Below, piece by piece: positions 1-8,200 of a DNA stretch of 13,062 nt. Position numbers and translations under genes: made by a program. Numbering within the stretch: the first letter of the stretch is position 1; the number at the start of each line of letters is the position of its first letter. Origin of the DNA: Pelagophyceae sp. CCMP2097 (Eukaryota > Sar > Pelagophyceae); assembly GCA_026770575.1 (NCBI GenBank), contig MU657462.1, forward strand, positions 24,470 through 37,531, written 5' to 3'. The notes under the pieces are model-generated. The model was not told where the DNA came from and searched no databases. It worked only from the letters and a program-made list of their open reading frames with translations.

Positions 1-567
1 CGGCCATCGGAGCAGCAAGGGCCACCGTCGTCGGACGTCTGCGCGGTCGTCGGAGCAGCGGTGGAAATGGCTCGAGGCGTGGGCACCAAGGGATCGTCGG
101 CGGGACCGTGGGCACCCTGGGTGGGGCTGTCGCTTCACTCACTTCACTTGTTGACATCATCTGGGGGCTCGAGTGACGTTCACTCACTTTGACTTTCAAG
201 TGAATTCCCACCGCTGTATGCTGATGGTGCGTTGTTGCTGGCGCGTGTACTGGAACGAGTGGGCAGTGGCAAAGGGTAGCTCCGACGGGTCGTGCCCACG
301 GTGATAGTCGAAGCCCCCCTCTTCGATCAAGTGGTTTGCTTTCCCCATCCCGTCGAGTTGATCTCTGTGGCTCCTTGTCTGACTGTGCTCGTCCACGCCC
401 TGCTCGTCCACGACACGCGTCGCGTAAGCCACCCTCCCGTCTAGTACTCGGAGGTTCGAAGGGCGCGCAAGTGGCGGCGCCTTTGGTCCAGGACCCATCT
501 ATGACCGAGCGCGGGGTGGGCGCTGTCCTCCGCCCCCGCGGCGGGGGCGGCCTTTGGCTGCGAGTGG
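1..567. other. Intergenic region without a supported gene
   Basis: I see no credible gene here. Open frames on both strands are short, mutually overlapping and lack a recognisable family motif. The left part carries short repeated words: TCGGAGCAGC at 7-16 and 50-59, and CGTGGGCACC at 78-87 and 107-116. The right part runs into the 3' end of the minus-strand gene that stops at 568, so it should hold that gene's 3' UTR. A minus-strand open frame over 196-498 has a fairly mixed amino-acid composition in its second half and could be an exon of something else, but nothing supports it. Confidence 0.5.
134..204. repeat. Direct and inverted short repeats (TTCACTCACTT; TTCACTTG/CAAGTGAA)
   Basis: The 11-mer TTCACTCACTT occurs at 134-144 and again at 179-189. 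TTCACTTG at 143-150 is matched by its reverse complement CAAGTGAA at 197-204, so a stem with a 46-nt loop is possible. The role is unknown. Confidence 0.5.
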
Positions 568-2806
568 TTAGACGTTGCGAGCCGTGCCCGTCTCGATCAT
601 GTGGTTCAGAAACTTGACCTTGTTGCGCTTCTCGAAGGCGCGCATTCTCCGCCGCCACTCGTCGGCCTTCTCCGCCTCAAAGGGCAGCAGCGCGGCGATC
701 CGGAGCTGGTCCAGCGCGTCTCGCAAAGCGTCCGAGTCGGCCTGCGCCGGCGGCCGGAGGCCCGCGAACGCCACAAACTCCGTCGGCGTCCAGGTGCGCC
801 CCGCCGCGTCGTCGACTGGCGCCACTGGGCCGTCGGCGGCGCACCAGCCGTTTGCCGGGCGGCCCGACGCCTGGCCGAGCCAGTGCCAGGCGCCCTTTTG
901 GCCGTCGAGCGCTTGCGCGCCCGCGGCCGTGCCCGCTACCGCGTCGATGAGCTGGAAGCCCTGCAACTGGATGCGGCCGCGGCCGAGCTCGGCGCGGAGC
1001 GCGTCGACGACGGCGGGCAGCGCTGCCGCGACGCGCGCGTCGGCGCGACCACGGACGACGGCGACGCGCCGCAAAGTCGCGACGGCCGCCGACAGTGCGT
1101 CCGTCGCGGCCTGCGCGGCTGCCGACGCCGGCGGCGAGCGCGCCACGACGGCGCGCGCGCCCTCGACGACGGCAAAGCTCAGCTCAATGGCGCCGTTTTC
1201 GCGGAGCGCAGAGCGCGCCGCCTCGCACAGGGCGCCGAGGTGGTCGACCGCCTCGAACGCCGCCTCGACGAGGCGAAGCGCCGTTTCGGCCTCGTCCGGC
1301 GTTGGGGCGTCGCGGGCGCGCGCGAGGCCGGCGCGCGCGGCGTCGATGACGCCGACGACTGCCGGCGGCGCGACGCCGAAGCGGTCGCCGTCCTCGTCAA
1401 AGAAAGCGCGCCCGAAGAACGCGCGCTGCGTCGCCCGCGCCACCGTCGCGGCGGAAACGACGGCTGACGCGTCGCCGAGGACGCAGAACGGGTCCTCGAC
1501 GACGACGGCGACGCGCGTCGCCCTGCGCCGCGGCGTCTTGCGAACACGCTGCCGGAACGCGCCAAGCAGCTGCGCGAAGACGAGGCCCACATCCGGGTCC
1601 ACGGCCAGGGCCCCCTTGCAGGTTTGGCACCGCGCGAACGCTGCCATGACGCCGATGCACCGCCGCTGCACCGCCGCCGACAGCACGTTGGACCCGCCCG
1701 TGGAAGCCATCGGCCGCGGCGTCCCGCCCGCGCCGTGCAGCGTCCGCGGCGTTTCGTCGGAAAAGTGCGGCGTACGCGGCGTCGCGTCCGAAAAGTGCGG
1801 CGTTCGCGGCTCGTCCGGCGTCCGCGGTGTCTCGCCGCAGGCGCGTCTGCGCGCCGAGCGCGCGGAGGCGCGGAGTTTGGCGAGGACGGCCGCGTCAAAG
1901 CCGTGCCGTAGGAGCTGCATGCGCCCCCGCGGCGCTCCACACAGCGTCTGTGCCGCGTGCAGGCACTCCTCGAGCACCCACTCCGAGTCGGCGTCGCGGA
2001 ACGTCCGCACGAGCATGGGCACGTCGCCCTCGGCGAACGGCCGCGTGGACGAGAACGTGTGGTCCGCGCCCGACGGGCCGCTCGCCGCCGCCGCCAGCTC
2101 CGCGGACTGCCGTGTCGACGCCGCCGGAGCCTGCGTCGTCCACGGCGTCGTTCGGAGAGGGGCCGAGACCGCCGTTCGGGGAGAAGGGCAGAAGGGGACG
2201 CACCGTCGTCACGCGTCGGATGGGCACATCGGGCGCCGGCAGCGCGGCCCACTGGCGCTTCCGCTGCGCATGCATGGCGCGGCGGCACGCTTCGGCGGCC
2301 TGGTGCGCATCCAGCGCGAGCGCCTCGGCGTCCCAGTCCGCGCGTGCCGCGGGACCGCAGGCGGCCGAGAGCCGCTCGCGCGCGCCGCAGCACGGGAAGC
2401 AGCCGCCGCCGACGCACTTGCCCGCCTTGAACTCGCGCTTGACCCACTTCTGCGGGTGCCGCTCGGCGCGCGAGGAAGCCGTGCTGGCCGCGGTCCCCGC
2501 GCTGGCCGCGGTCCTCGCGCTGCTGGCCGCGGTGTCCGCGCCGTCCGTGGTTTCCGCGTCGCCCGCGGCCCCCGGGCGGACGCGGCGCAGGCCCGCCGGC
2601 GCGGTGCTCGACCGTGTCAGGAACGACGCGTCGTCGCGGCTCGACGCGGCGTCGCGGCTCAAGCCGGCCTGCGACGCCAGGCGCGACGAAGCCTCCGAGT
2701 TCGGGCTCGACGGCAGCGCGGCCGACCGGCCGTATGGGTTTGTCTGGCGCTCGGAGCGCAGCGCCGCCTGCGGCCTCTTCACCGGTGAAATGCCGGGGAG
2801 CGACAT
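568..2806 (-). CDS. Unrecognised 721-residue protein with TP-rich repeats
   Basis: Two-exon model, complement(join(568..2130,2204..2806)). The ATG at 2806-2804 is the only good in-frame start; upstream the frame has only a GTG. The 73-bp intron 2131-2203 begins GTGCGTCC, ends GCAG, and both sides are phase 0. I do not recognise the family. Visible parts: an SPVKR site near residue 9; a Ser/Ala-rich low-complexity N-terminus with TAAS repeats; a Cys cluster (C131, C136, C139, C140) after a basic WVKREFK stretch; tandem TPRTPHFSD units near residues 300-332; a CQTC pair near 369; and an Ala-rich helical C-terminal half. A segment reading LPAVVDALRAELGRGRIQLQ resembles an ARM/HEAT-type helix pair, which is only a suggestion. 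The SP and TP sites look like proline-directed kinase targets, so a cell-cycle or cytoskeletal scaffold is conceivable but unproven. The end contains a basic FEKRNKVKF stretch. Confidence 0.65.
1741..1834 (-). repeat. 30-bp coding minisatellite (TPRTP repeats)
   Basis: Two adjacent 30-bp units at 1741-1770 and 1771-1800 share the frame CGT.CGCGGCGT...TC.GAAAAGTGCGG. They are followed by a shortened 18-bp copy at 1801-1818 and a partial copy from 1819. Read on the minus strand they encode repeated TPRTP(H/D) units with HFSD between them. The period is a multiple of three, so unit number can change without a frameshift. Confidence 0.8.
2483..2539 (-). repeat. 18-21-bp coding minisatellite (TAAS repeats)
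   Basis: Copies starting GCTGGCCGCGGTCC lie at 2483-2500 and 2501-2518, with a 21-bp variant at 2519-2539. On the minus strand they encode the TAAS-rich low-complexity stretch of the N-terminal exon. All units are multiples of three. Confidence 0.75.
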
Positions 2807-2965
2807 GCGCGCGCCGCCGCCGCCACCGGAAAAACTTCCGTGGCGCCGCCGCCGCCGATAAGGAGGGACCTCGCCCGGCGCACACGTCGGACGGACGGTC
2901 ACAGTGTCACGTCGTCGTCACGCGACGTCACGCCGTCGGACCGAGATCCCAAAATCCAACGCGGG

Positions 2966-3011
2966 TATCGCCGAAAATGCTTGGTCGATTAAAGTAAATA
3001 TCGCCGAAAAT
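2966..3011. repeat. Two 13-bp direct repeats TATCGCCGAAAAT
   Basis: TATCGCCGAAAAT occurs at 2966-2978 and again at 2999-3011, a 33-bp period. The copies flank the AT-rich element at 2981-3000. They lie about 160-205 bp upstream of the ATG of the 721-residue gene, so a regulatory role is possible. Confidence 0.6.
2981..3000 (-). promoter_or_regulatory. Candidate promoter element ATTTACTTTAA (minus strand)
   Basis: On the minus strand, 2999-2989 reads ATTTACTTTAA followed by TCGACCAA, about 180-195 bp before the ATG at 2806. A 17-of-20 match lies in the same orientation relative to the esterase gene at 11268-11287. The function is inferred only from position and AT-richness in a GC-rich region. 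Confidence 0.3.
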
Positions 3012-3182
3012 ACCACACCTGGGCGAGGTCTCTCAGAAGCGACGATTCCAGCCGCACGGTGGACCTCTGAAGACTCTCACGAGCGCGAGGCTCCTTCTTT
3101 GAGGCTGCTTGCCAAAGACCAACTTTAGGTACCTTGAAGTGTGCTTTCTTTTGTCTTTGAGATGCCGCATCGGGCTGAGTGT

Positions 3183-4024
3183 CTAGAGCAGGACGAAGAA
3201 TGCGCCGCCGAGGAGCGGCACCGCGAAGATGAGCTGGTGGACGACGTTGGGGTTCATTTTGTTGAACCCCATGGAACACGCCTACGTCACAGGATCATAT
3301 TCCGCAAAGGTCGCGCATGAGTCGCAGGGCAGTCACCATCCAGCCGGCGGCGATGACGGTGCGGCCGAAGAGCTTGTGGACGGTGCGGACCGTTTTGTTC
3401 GTCTTGAGGACGCCAAAGTCAGGGTGCAGGCCGAGCCTGCAAGGTCGACCGTGGGCACTTCGCGACGGCGCGGGCCCCAAAAGGCTCCAAGGTTGCGTGG
3501 CCGGAGCGCGGGCGGACAGGCCGACGACTTGGAGGACGAGGTAGCCTGCGCGCGGTCCGTCTCCACAAGCCGCGGGGTTTCGGGGCGGGGCGCACCGACG
3601 AGGGCGTAGACGCCGACGAGGGAGTGCCACGAGGTGAGGTGGGGCTTGTTGAAGAGCTGCTTGTTGGAGTAGATGACGTACCAGCCGAACATGGCGAGCG
3701 CGACGCTGCACGTCATGATGTACCCGTGCAGCTTCGTGTTCTCGTAGCCGCCGCGCTTCTTGACAATCGCCTGCGTCGGCGCGATGATGCGTCGCCCCGC
3801 GCGCCGATATCGCCGCCAGTCGCCCCACGACGGTGGCGTTGACGCACCGCAGACGAGCCAAAGCTGACAAACGCGGTCATCATCGAGAGCGGGTGGTAGG
3901 AGAACCATCCCCAGGTCGACGGCCCGGCGGCGTAGAGTCCCGCGGCGACGCCCCAGACCGCGAGGCCCAGCAGCAGCGCCTGCGACTTGGCAAAGGGCAC
4001 CCTCGTCGCCGCTTTCTCGCCCAT
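3183..4024 (-). CDS. Cytochrome b561-family transmembrane protein
   Basis: Five exons: complement(join(3183..3281,3337..3436,3518..3545,3596..3770,3848..4024)), 579 nt, 192 residues, with all splice phases matching. Cytochrome b561 proteins carry two b hemes and pass electrons across a membrane, often from ascorbate to ferric iron or monodehydroascorbate. Six hydrophobic segments are visible, near residues 14-33, 45-60, 74-93, 108-127, 147-165 and 173-192. The four conserved heme histidines fit: H44 (SYHPLSMM), H74 (KLHGYIM), H108 (SWHSLVG) and H147 (VHKLFGR). The length is close to the short CYB561D2 type, and I see no extra domain. Exon 3 is only 28 bp and introns are 50-81 bp. The start at 4024 gives a short N-terminus before the first membrane segment; the frame stays open further upstream, so a longer N-terminus cannot be excluded. 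It is divergent from the fusion enzyme gene. Substrate and membrane are unknown. Confidence 0.85.
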
Positions 4025-4268
4025 GCCGATCGTCGGCTCCGCGCTGCGCGGAAACTTGGCGATCAGCTCCACACCCTGCTCCTGATCCTCCAGCGTGAAG
4101 AACCGGCCCGCGGAAGCAGACTCGCGAGCTTCTGATCGATCGAAGTTGTCTCGAAGCCTTCGACCGCAAATCCAAAGCAAATCCACGATCAGTTTAGCGA
4201 GTATTCGCGTTTCGGCGACCTGAGGGCCTCGTGTCGAGCTCTCGCACGTGTCGCGACGTCCGGCGCTC
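4025..4268. promoter_or_regulatory. Divergent promoter region (b561 gene / PHYLLO-type gene)
   Basis: Only 244 bp separate the two divergent start codons, so both genes must start from this stretch and may be co-regulated. It is AT-richer at about 4140-4200. A 9-bp direct repeat GCAAATCCA lies at 4166-4174 and 4177-4185 with an 11-bp period, about one helical turn. I see no clear TATA box. Confidence 0.5.
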
Positions 4269-5225
4269 ATGGCGTCGCACACGGCGTTCGGCCGGCGGGT
4301 CGTCCTCGCGTTGCTGGTCTGGCCCTGTGTGGCCGGCGGCTTCGCGGCGTCGCCGCGGCGGCGGCCGGGCGTCCGGCTCGCTGCGGCGCGCGCCGCGGCG
4401 GCGGCGCCGCCGATGTGGCGCGCGCGCGCGGCGCTCAAAGCGCGGGTCCTCGGGTTGCGCTTCGAGCCGGACGCGGCCGTGGCGCTGGCGGAGGCCGTCG
4501 GCGACGTCGGGTCGCCGCTCGGCTGGCTTCGCGCGCAGGCCGCGCTCCACCGCCTCGCCGGCGCCGCGGTCCTCCTCTCCGGGGGCGCCCTCAAAGCACC
4601 CCTTGCGCTCCGGGGCAGCAGCGCCCGCGTCGGCGCCATCGAGGTCGAACGGGGGATTGGGGGGGCGCTGCTGCGCGTCGAAATCGGACCGTGTCGCGAC
4701 GCGGCCGCGTTCCGCCGCGCGACGCGCGACGCGCTGCGCGACCTCGACGTCCAAACGCGGCCGCGTCTCATACGAGCGCGCCATGCGTGCGATTGATGCA
4801 TCGCCTTCGCAGGCGGTGGCGTGCGCAGAGGCGCGACCGATCCGCCGGCTGCCTCGGCCGCTGCCGCGCGGCGCCGGCGACGGCGCCGTCGAGCGGCGCG
4901 GCGATGAATTCTCCGTCGTCGTCTGCTCCTGGCCGGAGGACGCCGTCGACGCGCGCCTCGGCTGGGACATGCTGGCCCTCGTCTCCAAGGACGAAATCGT
5001 CAGCGCGGCAGACGGCACCCCGAGCGACGGCGGCGGCTGGCGCGCCGTGCTAACGGCGCGTCCGGGGCTCGGCGAGGAGTCCCGCTACACCGCGGGGCTC
5101 GAGCGCAACGCCGGGGCCGTCGACCTCGTGCTCCGCGGAGGGGCCGACTTGGACGACGGCCTCGTCGCGACCGTCCTGGACCGCTGGCGCCGCCTCGTCG
5201 CGACGCCGCCGCCCGTCGCCACGCA
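4269..5225 (+). other. Plastid leader and unassigned N-terminal region of the fusion
   Basis: Exons 1-2 encode residues 1-297. Residues 1-24 form a signal peptide (RR then [14 protein letters not shown]). F25 follows the likely cleavage point, then AASPRRRP and an Arg/Ala-rich stretch. This is the ASAFAP-like bipartite pattern known from diatoms and related algae. The remaining ~250 residues occupy the place of MenF in plant PHYLLO. I cannot see chorismate-binding motifs (a GxSPE-type or EAxAGT-type segment). It may be a MenF remnant, as plant PHYLLO keeps only a MenF part, or a different domain. The intron 4749-4812 (64 bp) joins DALRDLD to AVACAE in phase 0. The second exon includes a [15 protein letters not shown] stretch that looks like a folded domain rather than a linker. 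Confidence 0.6.
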
Positions 5226-8200
5226 GTACGTCCTTGCCCGGCGGCCGCCCCGGTCTGCCATCCCTCAGCGGAGGCGGGCTCATGCACTCCAGCAAGGGCG
5301 TTCGCTCGTCTTCTCACAATCCTCGCAGGCCAAACGTCGCGACGGCGTGGGCGAGCGCGATCATCGACGAGCTCGTGCGGTGTGGCGTCGCGCCGATCGT
5401 GGTCTCGAAGCGGCGTCCCCTCGCATGCCGCCAAGGACGCCCTGGTTACAAATCGAAGACGTCCCGCGTCGGCGGTCGTTCTCGAGTCGACGACGACGCC
5501 TGGTGGCCGTAGGTGTGTCCCGGGTCGCGGTCGACGCCCCTCGCGCTCGCGGCGCAGCGGCACCCGGGCGTCGACGTCGTGGTCATCCACGACGAGCGGG
5601 CCGCGGCGTTCTACGCGCTCGGTACGTGCGGTCCACTTTGGTCGACAGAGGCCCTGTGCTAGAGAGGTCTCGCTTCCTTCGATGATTCGGATGCTGCTTG
5701 CCGTCGCGGCGCGTTCCCGCTCGCGAAGCGGACGCGATGCTCCCAGGCGCGGCGCGCGCCGGCGCGGCATGCGGCGCGGTCATCGTGACGTCGGGGACGG
5801 CGGCGCTGAACCTTCTGCCCGCGGCGGCCGAAGCGTCGGAGGACGACGTGCCGCTGCTCCTCGTCACCGCCCGCGTCGGGGATCCAGGTCGGGAAACCCG
5901 TCAACTCGCGACGGTGAAGATAAAAGCGGAATCATAGAGCCTCGATGAACGCCGAAGAAGCGCCGTCCGGCGCTGAAGACGGGTGATTGCGGAGCCCGTC
6001 CACCGTCTCCTTAGGTCACCGCGGACCGGCCGAACGAACTGCGCGGCGTCGGCGCGGACCAGGCGCTCCCCGCGCAGGCCGCGCTCCTCCGCGGCCTCGG
6101 CGACGGCGCCGCGCGCTGGGTCGCCGACCTCGCGCCGCCCGACGACCGCGTCGCAGCGCTTGGTCCCCCGCCGGCGCCACTTTGGTCCAGCGGCGAACCG
6201 CGGCCCCTCGACCGAGCGACGCAGGCGAACTCGGCGAGATCGGCGCCGCGGTCCGCGCCGCGATGGCCGATGCGTCCCCAGGTCCGTCGCCTCCTCGCCG
6301 TAGGGTGGGCTTGTTTGTCGCAAACAGGCAAGGGTCCTCGTCGACGCTGCGACTAGGGCCGGCGCAGATCAACGTGGCGCTGCGTGAAAACCTCGTAAGC
6401 GGGCTCGCCGCGGTCGCCGCGCGTTTCCGGCGCGAGGCGTCGCGTAGGCGCCGCGGTCCGGCCCGGTGCGCGGCGACAGCGGCGCGCGGCGGTTCTCGCC
6501 GCGCGACAAGGCAACGACCTGGGACAAGAGCTGCCTCACGACGCCCATTTTCGTCGACTGGGAGGCCAGGAGCACCCCGCTCGCCGACGGACTCGAGTGC
6601 GCATGCATCCCCGCCGGCGAAGAATGAACGTTTGGCGCTGCTTCGCCGTCCGACACCCCGTCGGAAACGCGTCTCTAGGTGCCGCTATGTTTCCTACGGC
6701 TCGCACGGCAACGCCGACTCGTCGGGAGCTTACGGCGGGGTCGTCGAGGCGGCGGCCGACTTGGCCCGAGGTCGAAGCGGTGCGTCATTTGAGAAACACG
6801 GGCGGGGGGGTATCCTCGAGAGCCGGTGCTCCGCCAAGTTTCTTCGAGGCGCGCGGTTCCCTGACGCGCGAGGCCAGGCGTCGTGGTGCTCGGCGAGCTC
6901 CGCGGGCGCGGCGACCGCGCCGCGGTGGCGTGGCTTCTCGGGCGGCTCGGCTGGCCCGTCGTCCACGCCGACTGCCGCTCCGGTACGTGTGCCTCCGCAT
7001 CTGTCTGGAGGAGAGAGAGGGGACTGCTTCGTGCATCGCTCTTCGAGAGCTCCACGTCGAAGCCGGAGCTTTGAGCCTTTGCGCCAGGCCTCCGCGCGGC
7101 GCTCGAGGAATCGGGCCTCGGCGTGCGGCGCGCCGGCGCGGTGCTGGGCCTCGTCGGCGAGGTGCCCGACGTGGTTCTGCAGCTCGGCTCGAAGCCGCTG
7201 CCGCCGCGCGGCGTCAAGGCGTGGCTCGACGCCGCCTACGAGCGCGGCGCAAAAAAGGTCGTCGTCGGCCAGTCGCCGCGGCGCGTCGACGACGACGGCG
7301 CGGAGGCCCGCGTCGACGTACGGGGATCTTGGAACGCTAGTCGGTGCCCGGGAGTGACTCGACACCTAGGCGCGACGACGTCGCGCGTGTACCTCTCGCC
7401 CGGCGACTTTGCATCCGCGTGCGAGACGATGGGTCTGCTCGACCGCGACGACGACGGTCGCGCGCGCGGCGCCGCGGGGCCTTCTACGCTCGCCGCGCTT
7501 AGCCGCCTCTCGCTGGCCGCCGACGACGGCCTCGAGGCCGCCCTCGCCGCCCCGCGGCGGCAGGCCGGCGCTGTCGCCGCGCCGAGGGGCGACGCGAGGG
7601 GCGACGGCGAGGCTCGGCTCATCGAGCCGCTCGTCGCGCGGCTTATCACCGCGGCGTGCGCCGACGGGACGCCGCTTTTCATTTCGAATTCAATGTCGAT
7701 CCGCGACCATGACGCCTACGGCGACAGCCGCGGACTCGCCAACGTCGCCGCGAACCGAGGTGCGCCGCGCGCCGTTCGTTTCGTCTGCGTGACGACCCCC
7801 CGGCGAACAGGCCTCGCGGGCATCGACGGGATCCTCGCCACGGCGGTGGGCTTCGCCGAGTTCCGGGACGTCTCAGCGCGCCTCGGCGCGCCGCCGGGCG
7901 AGGCGCCGGGGCGGCGGTCCATGGCGGTCATCGGTGACCAGGCGCTGCTGCATGACGCGTCTTCCATGCGCGTCTTCCGCGACGCCGTCGACCGCGGGCT
8001 CAAACTCGTCGTCGTGGCCGTGAACAACGGCGGCGGGGCTATCTTCTCATTCCTCCCCATCGGCGAGCGCAAGGCTCAAGGCGCAAACGGCGAGGACGCC
8101 GAGTGGCTCAACCCGGAGACGGAGTACCACTCGCGGCGTCCGCTCGTTCAGCGTTGATGGAAGGTGACGCATGACCCGTCGTGCCAGCGACGTCGAGAGC

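Larger units (their letters stand above)
2807..3182. other. Spacer between two minus-strand genes
   Basis: This 376-bp stretch separates the stop of the cytochrome b561 gene (3183) from the ATG of the 721-residue gene (2806). It must hold the 3' UTR of the former and the promoter and 5' UTR of the latter. It is clearly AT-richer around 2945-3015. I see no gene in it; the short open frames are not convincing. Confidence 0.6.

Noticed and set aside
196..498. 100-codon minus-strand open frame
   Set aside because: No ordered family motif, no splice partner and no supporting context. The second half has mixed composition but this is not enough for a gene call.
575..2788. A 737-codon open frame on the plus strand, antisense to the 721-residue gene
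   Set aside because: Its third codon positions pair with the third positions of the minus-strand gene, so GC-rich third positions keep it open. Its Ser/Arg/Ala-rich product has no recognisable motif, while the minus strand gives a spliced model with ordered segments.
2904..3128. 74-codon plus-strand open frame in the spacer
   Set aside because: It starts with GC-rich low-complexity Arg codons and runs through the AT-rich repeat pair, with no family resemblance.
103..3459. Shared 12-mer GACCGTGGGCAC between the left region and a b561 intron
   Set aside because: A 12-base match is expected several times by chance in 13 kb of GC-rich DNA.
7318..7370. Possible intron (GTACGG...CCTAG) in the MenD part
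   Set aside because: The donor is phase 0, but the acceptor would need phase 1 to keep the known downstream frame. The through-read GVTRHLG...SPGDFASAC fits the MenD pattern, so it was kept as coding.
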